Assembly: GCA_015501605.1 (NCBI GenBank)
Contig: JADNRZ010000006.1
Span: 124,001 to 188,000 of the forward strand
From: Panaeolus papilionaceus
Lineage: Eukaryota > Basidiomycota > Agaricomycetes > Agaricales
Direction of reading: 5' to 3'
DNA: 64,000 bases
Shown: one piece after another, positions 12,231 through 22,918 of the stretch
Layout: each line of letters opens with the position of its first letter
How positions within the stretch are numbered: the stretch's first letter is position 1
The notes under the pieces: model-generated
Databases searched by the model: none
Told to the model about the DNA's origin: nothing
Seen by the model: only the letters and a program-made list of their open reading frames with translations
Program-made: the position numbers and the translations under genes

Positions 12231-15200
12231 ATGTCAGCTAGTCCCACTGCTTCTGTTTCAAACGGTTCAGAATCAGCCGCAAAAAAGCGTAAAACTAGCA
12301 ATTCAGGTCCTCCGATGGCTCTCACTGCTCCTCCGAACATTGATGGATCACAACAACTTCATCAACAGTCGCAACAGACCTCTGCTCATATTCCCAAGCG
12401 CGGCGCTAGAGCATGTACTGCCTGTAGGAAAGGAAAGAACCGATGTGAAGGCGAGGTCCGTGTCTGTTCTCTATCTTATTCATTATCATTCCGCGTCCCG
12501 CGATCCGTTCTGCTCACTGAGGCCCGCATCCCCCGCACCCGGCCCGGCCATTCTCAACACAGGCTCCCTGTAGACGCTGCCAAGCAAGTGGGACACCATG
12601 TATCTTTGAGAAACCAGAGAAGAAAAACGTTCAAGCTATGTCAAATGCCAGCATAGAGTTAGTTCTTGACTTTTTCCATAGTGTGCCCATTTTAACATGT
12701 CACCCAGACGCTTGTCCAGGCTGGAGGGTCAATATCTCGTACGTAGTCACCAGACACCTCCCATCCAGTTCATTAATCTTGCACCCTTTGTGAAAATAGG
12801 TGATGCAAAGCCAGATGATCGGAATGCAGTCGTCGTTGGACAGAATTCTCTCAGCGGTGCAGAACAGTCAAGGGGCTCCTCTTGCAGGTGCCCCGCCTCA
12901 TATGTACCCACCCCCAATGGAACCACCCCGCGATATGGCTGGATCTTCCCAAATTCGCAATGGATTTGAACCAGGTCCCGCAGATCGAATGCGAGTGTTC
13001 CCTCCCCTTCCAGGCTTCGCACCACCAGTTTGTCTTTGTGATTCATGTGTGCCTTCATCCCCTGACCAAGTCCCTTAGCCGCACAAGTACGCAAACTACG
13101 GCATCGTACCAAGCACGGCGCCCTCCTCGGATGATGAATCCGAGGATACCTTACCTAGGGCTTCCCTGAATGCCCCAATTGAGGCATTACAAGGGTTGGC
13201 CAATGCAGCTGCGGAAGCTGCAGCAGCACCCTCAGCATCGGCGGAGCCACCACGGTAAGCACTACACAACACGAAAGCAAATTTTAGTCATATCTGCCAT
13301 ACAGTGTTAAGAAACGAAAGCGTGCCGAACCCATCCCCCGCAATGCCTTCCCACATGTGGTCGAAAAGGTTTGGTTCTCCCTTAGTACTCAACAGCAAAT
13401 GCTGACGGAAACCAAACCTTCAGGGACTCGTGACCGACTCCGAGGCTCGAGAACTTTTCAACATGTAGCTCTACTCCCTGCTAGTCAGCATATTGTTTTT
13501 TCACCTGTATTTGTAGCTTTTTTGCAGGATGCCATCTCTTTATACCGCTGTTCGATCCGTCATATGATACCTATGAAAGCCTGATGGAGAGGTCACCATG
13601 GACATTCGACGCCATCCTGGCTGTAGCCGGCAAAATTCGCAGCGGGAACGGTCCGTTGAGCCCAACCTTCTACAAATGCCTCGAGGAGGCGCAGGGTATT
13701 GCCCGTTCCTCTCTTTTCGGCCCTGTGGTCCGGAAGGAGGCCGTCCAAGGTAATTAGGTTTTCTTACTGTATCATTGTGCTTCTTGGAGTTGATGTCGGT
13801 AATCTGATAGGTATGCTACTCCTTGCTGCCTGGAGCACCAACGGTTGGCTGCCTAGCGGTCACGCAATGCGAATGGCCCTGGATCTTGGACTGCACCGTG
13901 CATTAGAGAAGCTTGTTGACGAAAGTGGGAAACAGAGGACAGAGGAGGAGGAAAGGAATCTAGGTAACCCCACCGGAACGTTCTTATCTTATACGCAACC
14001 CTGATCTGTGTTTTTTTGTTCCTCAATAGTCGTATCCGCTCGTATCTGGCTATGTCTCTACTGGTTTGATCATCAGTATGTTATTGCTCTCATTCGCGAT
14101 GGCCCATTCTGGAACTCAACGTGATTCAGGATGAGCTTGGGTACGGGCCGGCCACTAGTCCTACGTGATGAAAACACTATCCTTCATTGTCGGGTTTTGT
14201 TGTCCCACCCAATGGCGTCTCCCACAGATGTCAGGCTGGTTGCCCTGGTTGAATTGATTGCGCACAAGAGTGAGTGCTGGAGCAATGATGTTGGGTTTGC
14301 ATTACTAACTTACTGCCAGCCCAAATTTACGATTTCCTGGCCCCTTTGAATGGACAGGTCAACAGTAGTGCGCTGTCGTTCATCCGCAGAGCAAATGATG
14401 CACTCGACAAGTGGTGGGCTGACTGCGACGAGCTTCACAGTAAATATTCTTAGCAACTACCCGTTTTTTTTTATCTCTAACGGCCCACCGCAGGGCGTAC
14501 AATGGACCAAGACTCCTTGCTCCGCAAGGTATTGGCAGGAGAACTCCATTACGCCAAGCTATGGCTTGTTTGCGTCGCACTTCGAGGAGTTGCATGGGAT
14601 AAAATGCCCTTTGAACAACGCGAACTCGCCTTCCAGGCGAAAGATGCCGCTTCCAATTGTCTCAACATTTTCTTAAACTCTCCGGAGTATCGGTGTGTAG
14701 CCTTCTTGTTACATTGGATATTGCCCGCTTATACACAATTATTAGGGCTGCGCTTCGCTATGCCGTTCATGACAGTCTTGTTACTGCGGCATTTTCTGGA
14801 CTGTTCCTTCTCAAGATGGCCAACCTCTTCCCCTCAGAACTTGACCTAGGCGGAATTACAGCTCAGGTTGAGCAATTAGCACAGCTCCTTTCCGATGTTG
14901 CCGCTGAACGGTCAGTGCCCTAAAAGGTTACATTTGAATGTGTCTTGAATTCTATTCAAACAGTTATGCCCTCACACTGCGCATTATGCTCGCGAACCTT
15001 CGTAGGAAGGTTGGAATAGCAAGCGCGATCCCAAATCCGGCGCCCACTATGCCGCCTCCATCGTTTGCGGAGAATATGATCGTGTCTCCCTCATTCCATG
15101 ATCCTGCTACAATGCCTCCACCGTTCACCATGGAAGAACTTGGCTTTGCATGGCCCAATGAGCGAGGCATATTCAGCCCAGCTGCTATTCCTGTGTGGCT

Positions 15201-15384
15201 TCAAGAACAGGTTAGCTGCTTGCTAGTATGATTATTTCCCATTTTATGACTTCCATTTCCCCCTTTTTTGCAGAGTTTATCGGACTTGGGTCTCCCTGTA
15301 AATGGTTCAGATGGTGTTTTTTTGCAAATGGCGAATAATAACGGCTGGATGGGTGATTTTCCACCCATGCCCGAAGCCTGGTGA
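12231..15384 (+). CDS. Zn(II)2Cys6 transcription factor with fungal-specific TF domain
   Basis: A nuclear, sequence-specific DNA-binding regulator in about 11-12 exons. Exon 1 (12231-12455) joined to the exon at 12563 creates a perfect binuclear zinc cluster: C62-x2-C65-x6-C72-x5-C78-x2-C81-x6-C88 (ACTACRKGKNRC, then PCRRCQASGTPC). A short coiled coil follows (RLSRLEGQYLVMQSQMIGM). The middle homology region contains LFNIFFAGCHLFIPLFDP, RSPWTFDAILAVAGKI, LAAWSTNGWLPSGHAMRMALDLGLH and VSARIWLCLYWFDHQMSLGTGRP, the classic Fungal_trans core. The C-terminus is Pro/Met-rich with an acidic-aromatic end (GWMGDFPPMPEAW), likely an activation region. Targets are unknown. It lies downstream of MND1 and near the lone P450, which might or might not be a target. 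Confidence 0.88.
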
Positions 15385-15571
15385 TTTTCTGTGATTGTCT
15401 CAAGTATCCTGTAACTTTCTTGTATTTTATATCCAAGACTCGTGGTTCTTTGTCTGATTTTTTTTATGTTCGTTTCATTCAGTAGTGTCGTAAATTTCTG
15501 TACAAAGTCCGATTGGTAGGTATAAGAGCTTGCAACTGAATGTTCTGGCTGTTGCAAAAATGTGTATGTCA

Positions 15572-17283
15572 TCAATCCTCCTCTTCGCTGGAATCTTGTT
15601 CTTGTAAAAACTGGGCGTATTTTAGCATCTAAATGTTATTTTTTTCGTTATGCAGACCCACCTTAACCAGAGCCTCAGTCGCCTTGAGGAAATGTTGGCG
15701 GCCCTGAAGCTTGGAACCCTTCTGGTGCCAGTAGATAATGGCCTGATCGGAAACGCAGTCCTTGTTGTATAAAACCTACGACGGAAGACAGATGAATAAA
15801 CACCTAATCAAGGAGTCAAAAAGTTGCTATACCTTCAAGATTTGAGGGAAGGTTTTGATGACACGGGTATCCTCATAACAGTAAACTTGCACAGCATTGA
15901 TGAGCGCGACTTGCGTTTTTGCGCCCTCGCAGAAGGGTTCCAGTATTGGTGCAAATTTCTATGACGGAAAATGGTTGGAAAAAGAGGCGGCATGAGTTGC
16001 TGTAAACTTACGGTCACTTCGCGTAGGGCTAGGCCTTCGATTTGATCTGGCCTGGTGCTCCAGTCGACGGAGGACATAAGACCTTGCCAGAGGCATTGAA
16101 TCAATTCGGTTTCTGGAATAGGGGATTCTTCTTGACGAGCTTTAATCGCAGCGGTGATCTAGAGACCAAAATTTAGGTTATGTCCAACGCACTGGTTCAA
16201 GTTTCAAGGTTTTGCTCTTACCTGCTCTGGGGTATCCTCATTCTCCTGCATGTCAGCGAGTGTCTTGACCATGGACTCCTTGAGGGCCGAACTCTGCTTT
16301 TTGACCCACCAGTCGGCTACGACTCCAAGATTCTCAGCCCTGAAATGCTCCTCGAGATGCTTTCCATCCCTCTTGTTGGGAGGGAAGAATGCGAGCAGAT
16401 CCTTGACACCACCACGCTTCAATGTAGCGGAGAGATGCTCCATAGACTGCTCGGTAAGGTATGCTCTAAAGATAACAGTAATCGCGCCGATGGCCATATC
16501 TGGAAAAGTGGGGGGTAAGATTGAATGAGGATGACGATGAGGCTGGGCAACTTGCCATTTTTGACAAGGTGATCTTTGGTAAGACTCAAAAGTCCTGATG
16601 CGTTGGCTAGGCCTTGAGCAAGAATAAGACCTATGGCGGTGGATATTTTATCCTTTTGAACGGGTGTCCAACGATGAATGTATTGGAGTAGAGTTGAAAG
16701 AGAAGATTCTTCAAGTGGTTTTTGAAGGTATTTGTATCTGATCGGGGGAATGGAGATGAGATGAAGAAATGTTGGAGAAAGGTCGATTGTTGTTACCTCC
16801 TGATGAGTTTGTTGATAACTTCGACATACTTCTTTATGTCATCCACCTCAACAGGTTCTTTGGCGTTGATGATAGTGAAGGGAGATGTAGGAGCGTTGTC
16901 GTCGAGATAACTGCCACCTGGCTGGAGCAGACCTCCGACGATAATGATTTCGAATAGACCATCTGCATATTTAAGGAATTCTAGTGTCGATCCTGCTTGG
17001 ACGAGTTTTGTTGCGAAAGCGTCGAAATCGCCAGGAGGAACAGTTTCAAGATGTTTATAAAGTTGGTCTCTAAAAACTTTTTTTTTTTTTTTTTTCAAGA
17101 TTTTATAATTTTTTCACGTTTAAAAAGATAATAAGATTAGAACGAGTTGATAAAATTGAAAAATAAGAACAGAAAAAAAGTACCTGACGGTTCGTGCTTT
17201 GCTTGAGCCTTTACAGCTCCCTTTCTTGCTTTTATTCTTACGCCCTGGAGAGAAGGCTTTGCAGCGGTGGATTGCTGAGACAT
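15572..17283 (-). CDS. eIF5-mimic protein (BZW1/BZW2 family, W2 domain)
   Basis: A cytosolic translation regulator of about 415 residues that, in other organisms, competes with eIF5 for eIF2 and tightens start-codon choice. The start at 17283 gives MSQQSTAAKPSLQGVRIKAR, matching the family opening. Then come LETVPPGDFDAFATKLVQAG, LFEIIIVGGLLQPGGSYLDD, VINKLIRRYKYLQKP, AITVIFRAYLTEQS, FFPPNKRDGKHLEEHF and a C-terminal W2 HEAT region (LWQGLMSSVDWS, VYCYEDTRVIKTFPQILK). Reading straight through would end in VGLHNEKNNI, but splicing at a GT after LVK to the acceptor near 15612 yields FLQEQDSSEEED, the acidic W2 tail expected of this family; I therefore place the stop at 15572-15574. The gene is divergent from the PP2C gene and convergent with the Zn2Cys6 gene. 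Confidence 0.9.
17078..17095. repeat. T18 homopolymer
   Basis: Eighteen consecutive T (A on the coding strand) lie in the first intron of the eIF5-mimic gene, close to its acceptor. Such a run is prone to length polymorphism and sequencing error. Confidence 0.9.
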
Positions 17284-17470
17284 ACACTAGTGTTGATCAA
17301 CGAAGACGGTAAAGAAGAGAGAGCACCTTCGGCTCATTCCGAAATTCATAATATAATATTAAATGATGTGTGATAATGTAATATAATAATAATATATTAT
17401 TGTTATTATCAAACCTAACAATAGACCGCCTCTCTTGACTCTCTTTACTTACAACTATCATCATCAAACC
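17284..17470. promoter_or_regulatory. bidirectional AT-rich promoter 5MP / PP2C
   Basis: Only 187 bases separate the two start codons. Positions 17345-17410 are almost pure A/T with repeated TAATAATA-like units, a probable nucleosome-depleted shared promoter. Paired regulation is inference. Confidence 0.55.
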
Positions 17471-18852
17471 ATGCAATCTTCTTCTTCTTTCTCAGATTCA
17501 CCAAATGCTCGTTCAAAATCTATTACAACTGCTGATTTAGATACGCATGGCGTAAGTTTTAATGTTGTATTCATACATCCACATTGTGGAAATCTAATCT
17601 TCATTATAGGTCTTGAACCGTCATTCTACTAATCATCCTACTTTTGGAGTAGGTGTATCAGAGGACAAAGGCTCTCGTCGTACAATGGAAGATGCGCATT
17701 CATTCATAGTAGACTTTGACGGTATTCGTGGTCAAGGTTTCTTCGCTGTGTTCGATGGCCATGCAGGAAAGCATGCAGCGGAATGGTGTGGTGCCCATTT
17801 TCATGAGGTATGTCATTGTCACCAAATGACATCTAGGCTCCATTAATGACATGCTCATCACTCTCCGTTCCTAGTATCTACTTGACTCTCTTCACTCCAC
17901 GCCCAATGATCCTATCCCGGATGTTTTGAACGAGACTTTCCACTCAGTCGACGATGCTCTATCCCGTATGTGCGAAGAGTCCGACGGCAAGATCCACTCT
18001 GGATGTACAGCCGTCACCGCATTCTTGCGTATTGAAGACGAAAAGGGTTCTCAGTCATTTGCACCAACACCCTCTTCCCCCGCAGCAGATTCCCCAGAAT
18101 CAAGTCAGAGTCTGCACGTTACTGTAGATGGCGAGGGACCGGCTGACAATACCGCCGATGATACCGCGAGCAAGAGCAGTTCTGACTCAAAAGACTCTTC
18201 AAACAAGAAGAAATCAAATCGTTTCAGAAGAGCTATTCAAAGTATAAGCGATAGCATTCTCCCTTCTTCCTCTTCTTCTTCTCAAGAACAATCCCGTCCA
18301 GAACCCATTCGTTCGACATCATTGGTAATACCACCATCCAACACACGGCGCGTTCTGTACAGCGCTAATGCAGGTGACGCGCGAGGTGTCCTTTGTCGTG
18401 CCGGACGTGCTGTCCGTTTGACATATGACCACAAGGGCTCTGACAAACAGGAAGCAAAACGGATTACGGATGCTGGTGGATTTGTCATGAGTGGTCGAGT
18501 CAACGGTGTTCTTGCAGTAACACGAAGCCTCGGTGATTCATCTATGAAGGAATTTGTCGTCGGGGCCCCTTATACTACAGAGACTGAACTATGTGAAGAA
18601 GATGAATTCGTTATTCTCGCTTGTGACGGGGTAAGCACGCTGTCTCTGATTTGATTACTTTATCTGTCCTGACTATATCCTCCGCAGCTTTGGGACGTCA
18701 TCGGGGATCAAGGAGCAATTGACCTTGTTCGAGACACCCCAGATGCTCAAGCGGCAAGCAACAAGCTCATGAAGCATGCTCTTGATAATCATACTACTGA
18801 TAATGTCACTGTGCTCGTCGTCAGGTTTAAGCACACTTCTGCAACTGAATAA
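17471..18852 (+). CDS. protein phosphatase 2C (PPM family)
   Basis: Four exons (17471-17551, 17610-17807, 17875-18630, 18688-18852) encode 399 residues of a metal-dependent Ser/Thr phosphatase. PPM motifs are in order: GSRRTMEDAH with E54/D55, FFAVFDGHAGK with D76-G77-H78, HSGCTAVTAFL, YSANAGDARGVL, LAVTRSLGDS and VILACDG followed by LWDV, then DNVTVLVV near the end. The spacing resembles yeast Ptc1, a negative regulator of MAP-kinase (HOG, cell wall) pathways. A Ser-rich, charged insertion of about 90 residues (roughly 130-220) lies between GSGCTA and YSANAGD, containing KKKSNRFRRA, which could be a nuclear signal or regulatory site. All metal-binding aspartates seem present, so it should be active. 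The Ptc1-like subclass is inference. Confidence 0.93.
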
Positions 18853-19200
18853 ATTTCTTAGCTTTCCTTCGTTTAACGTAGCAGAACTCCTTGTTTTTTC
18901 TCCCTCGATTTGTATTTTTGTTCTTTGTTTCGCGGGTTTTGCAGTTGGTACATAAAATTTTTCTTGCATACCTGTTCATATTTTATATATACATACATAC
19001 ACTTGTACCTCCAACTCGGTCTATTAGTATACAAATTGGAATTAACCGATGCTTGGTATCTACTATGACGTATCTTAGATTACACAAAGCTAATCTTGGC
19101 GAACATTATATTCTCACGAGTATTGACGTGAGTTGAAGATTAGTCTTGTCCATTTTAATCTCTTCATTGACCACAACCACTACCACCCCCTCGTGCCAGA
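18853..19200. other. intergenic spacer
   Basis: A T-rich 3' UTR region with a TATATATACATACATACA stretch near 18984-19001 is followed by the PNS1-like gene's short promoter. No RNA gene is visible. Confidence 0.45.
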
Positions 19201-21664
19201 ATGTACGAGCCAGCACATTCCGCTCCTTACCCAGGGCCAACTCCGGGATATGCTCAACAATATTATCCACCTCAGCAAGCTAACTATGGCGACGTTAAAG
19301 ACCCTTATGAAGGGGAAAGGTTCAAACCGAAGAAGCGCATAAATGATCCCATTTTCTTGATTTTATTCGTGCTACAGGTAGGAATAAAAATGATCCAATG
19401 ATTGGAATAAGCTGATATCTTATTCACAATAGTTTGTTGGATTTGCTGTTCTATCTGCTATTGCATTAAAGACATGGGTCTCCTCTGGGGGTTTGGGTGG
19501 AGGTCTTGGAAAGCCGGGAGGACAAACAGGAGCAGCAGTGACATTGAATAGGTAAACCCAATATCGCGATTTCTTAGCAGACCTCTAACCCCCACTACGC
19601 CTCATCTTCAGAGCTGCTGTATATCTGCTGTTATTGGTCTCAGCAGCTGCTATACTGCTTTCAGTAGCCTACCTCTTGCTTACACGTGCATTCACAAGAA
19701 CCATTATGCATATAACGCTCATTCTCACCATTGCACTCAACATGTAAGTTTACATTTGCGAATCTGCCCACGTTTTTAACTCAAACACGCTCAACAGTGG
19801 AATCTGCGTTTACTACTGGATCACAAAGTATTATTGTACGTTTCATACACCCCCTGACGTCTTGTGGATGGCCCATTGATCCACTAGGACACATAGCTGG
19901 CGCGATAATTTTCACCATCATTGCGGTGCTCTCGGTTCTATCCTACTTTGGGTTCCGATCTAGAATTCCATTGGCATCCTTGCTGCTTCAAGTCGTGATG
20001 GATATCTCCAAGCACCACAAGAGTGTTTATGTTGTCGCATTCACAGCTTTGTTCCTTCAAGCAGCGCTTTCTATGTTAGTACCATCACTATACATGTAAT
20101 CATCATCTCGCCATTAATAACCTTCATTTATACAGATGGTTCACCTTCACAGCTATCGCAACGTACGCCCCTAACATCGTGTAATTTATTTATAGCCTTC
20201 TCATCTTCGTTTTTCAACAGCTATTCCAAATGGACACCAGGTAATCCATGTAAGTATCTATCGCATCCTTCCCTTTTACGTCTGTGTTTAATTTTTGGCT
20301 TCGAAGCATGTGCCACCTCTGGCTGCTCGAGTGGAAAGGTGACTGGGCTCATCTTCTTCGAAACCTTTTCCTACCTGTGGACTTCTGGTGTTATTGCTAA
20401 CGTCTCACTCGCAACTCTGGCGGGCGGTCCGTATGGGGGTTGGTACTATTTTGGTCCTCGAGGCTTCGGACAAATGGTGTGATATATTTACTACCCGCTG
20501 TTCCGTCTTTTTTTAAACCAGTTTCTTCACCATACAGCCAACACACCCTACCTTGTCGGCTTTTGGACGTGCATCTACACTTTCTTTGGGTTCCATTGCG
20601 TTCGGGTCACTGATCGTTGCTATTTTGGACCTGCTGCGACTCGTTTTGAACGCTATTCAACACAATGCTAATGCTGAAGGTCATCGTGAGTGCAGACATT
20701 TTCGCTTCTCTTTACTGGATATTAACTGCCGTATCAGCCGTCGAGGCCATTCTGGCGTGCTGTGCTGCGTGCTGCGTCGGAATTATTCAGAGTCTGGTTG
20801 AATTTTTCAACAGGTAATGCTTGACCATCGCTCTATTTAACTGGGACCACGTGTGACCGTTTACTCCTAGATACGCCTATATTGAGATCGGTATAGCTTT
20901 TTTGCCTCCGCGGGTGTTTTTTTTTTTGCTAAGTTTTCATTAGCTCTTTATGGAAAACCGTATATTGCTGCTGCCAAGGACACTTGGAGGCTTTTCAAGG
21001 ATCGCGGTATGTTCAGCGTGACTTACACTACTGTTGCATACTGATTATATCTAGGTATTGACGCCCTTGTAAATGATTCCCTTGTCGGGATGAGTAAGTT
21101 TTTCCCATCTTGACCAGATCCCAACCTCTGATCCGTCGCCTCAACAGCTCTCATGTGGGGAGGTTATGCTATTGGGCTACTAAGCGTCCTGTTTGCATAT
21201 CTCTACTTGCGATGTGAGTGTTATAACTAACTTGTCGATGGAAACGAGCTCACAATACGCACAAGTCACCGCCCCATCATATAACGCGGGTGGTCAATAT
21301 ACCGCTCCCATTTTACTTTTCTCGTTTGTTATCGGATTTACATGCTGTAAGTCGATCGATATCCAACACAATAGTCTCGTACTGATTGATATCATAAAGC
21401 CAACACGATGTCCTCTGCCATTGAAGCTGGTGTTTCGACAATGTAAGTGCTCATGCGTCTTTAATCTCGCAGGTAAATAACTTGTAATCCCCTTTGCAGC
21501 TTTGTTGGACTTGGAGAAGATCCTCAAGTGCTGGCCATTCGCGCCCCAGAGTTATTCAATGTGAGTACATTTACAACCGAAGTACGACAGAGGCGACTGA
21601 CATTCATTCACAGATGATCGCCGACACATACCCAGAGGTAACGAGAGGTGTTCCTCGACCATGA
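19201..21664 (+). CDS. PNS1: choline transporter-like protein (PNS1/CTL family)
   Basis: A multi-pass plasma-membrane protein of the CTL/SLC44 family, split into about a dozen exons, several very short. The N-terminus is cytosolic and Tyr/Pro/Gln-rich (YPGPTPGYAQQYYPP), as in fungal Pns1, followed by FKPKKRINDPIFLILFVLQ, the typical entry to TM1. Further landmarks are GICVYYWITKYY, the loop ACATSGCSSGKVTGLIFFETFSYLW, GGPYGGWYYFGPRG, YAYIEIALYGKPYIAAAKDTW, and GIDALVNDSLVGM. The end, IFVGLGEDPQVLAIRAPELF then TYPEV and GVPRP, is the CTL C-terminus. About ten TM segments can be counted. Yeast Pns1 has no clear choline-uptake role, so the transported substrate is uncertain. Exact borders of the small exons between 20150 and 20260 are approximate. 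Confidence 0.88.
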
Positions 21665-21815
21665 ATAAACACCATGACTTGACACGGATATACAATTCAC
21701 ACGTAATATCATTACATATACCAGGATATATACATCGTATAGCAACTATGGACGCTCTACTGTGCATATTGTACACACGACATGACGTAGTACTAGATGC
21801 TTTCCCCACCTTCTC

Positions 21816-21821
21816 CACGTG
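21816..21821. promoter_or_regulatory. CACGTG E-box upstream of the four-TM gene
   Basis: A palindromic CACGTG lies about 95 bases before the next start codon, followed by TATAAAA at 21853-21859, a good TATA candidate. Functional use by a bHLH factor is inference. Confidence 0.35.
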
Positions 21822-21912
21822 ATGATCAAGAGAGAAGAACTGACAGTGTTGATATAAAAGTGTTTCATTTCAACTCCCTCGCGGTTTCTTTTCACTCCAC
21901 GACCAGTACAGA

Positions 21913-22787
21913 ATGAGAAAAACATTGTATTTTGTAGCTCTATCCGCTGTCGCTATCGTTCTGATTCTGGTTTGTCTTCGTATTTGTAGTGGAACGGGAT
22001 CAAGCTGATTTCTTGGTAGAACGTTATTGCTTCTCGAAGAGTGGATTGGTGTGTGAGGGTATCTCTTGTAACAAGTATGTAATACTAAGGCAAAAACCAG
22101 GCTCGTAATTCGCTATGAAGAAGTTCTCAAGACAAAGATAACAACTTACTACGGCCTGCGACAAACCTGCTCGTTGACCCTCTCCGAAATCCCCGGGCCA
22201 GGAGGGGACGAGAACGACAAGATCACTTACAGGAAGTATGATTGCAGACCATTTCCGAACAAAGTCAAGGACCACTGTGAACAAGAGAACAAAGCGTTTT
22301 GTGCAGCATGGACGAGTGCGACATACCTGCAAGAACTCGCTATTGGAATGGCAGCCGTCTCACTTGCTGCCATTTTGTTTGGTATGAGCACGCATTCTCG
22401 ACGCCGGAGGATTTGGAGGTCTGCTTCTGTGCTCATGATACTCCAAGGTGAGAGCAGCTTTTTCGCTTGGAAATCGAAAAATGGTCCTCATTGTTTCCTG
22501 CAGGCATCTGCCAAATTGCGACATTCGCTTTGATTACTGATCAGCTTCAGCGAGCAACATATCCCACATTTGACAGGGCTCGTCCTGGTAAGTATTGTTC
22601 GATTCATGGCTGCCAGAGGATCGAAAGTTGACGACAGCCACTTGAAGGGGCCGCCTATGTCATTCAAACGGTGTCTTGGATCACCACGGTGTTGATAACT
22701 GCGGGCGTTGTGATTGCTGGACTCTCGGCTGAGGCTGGGCATCGCTGGGCAGCTGGAAACCGTGCATACCACCCCATATCGCCATGA
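21913..22787 (+). CDS. small four-TM membrane protein, unknown
   Basis: Five exons (21913-21969, 22020-22048, 22101-22447, 22504-22587, 22648-22787) join with consistent phases into 218 residues. TM1 is at the N-terminus (LYFVALSAVAIVLILN). A long Cys-containing loop follows (LRQTCSLTLSEIPGPGGDEN, YDCRPFP, DHCEQENKAFCAAW), then three more hydrophobic segments (AIGMAAVSLAAILFGM, ASVLMILQGICQIATFAL, VSWITTVLITAGVVIAGLSAE). This layout resembles claudin/SUR7-like four-TM proteins with a disulfide-bearing first extracellular loop, but no signature is clear enough for a name. A TATA-like box and an E-box lie upstream. The gene sits between PNS1 and the chitinase, so surface localisation would fit the context. 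Function unknown. Confidence 0.75.
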
Positions 22788-22918
22788 AGATGTACTGTAT
22801 TAATATTTCATCGACGATACACGATTACTTGTATCAAACGAAGCAATGTATTATAATACCAAACGTCCATAAATATCTACTTGAAACGGTAACAGAGTGT
22901 CTTGAGTACGGAAAGAAT

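Noticed and set aside
8537..15384. A secondary-metabolite gene cluster around the P450 and Zn2Cys6 factor
   Set aside because: No core enzyme (PKS, NRPS, terpene synthase) is present, and MND1 lies between them.
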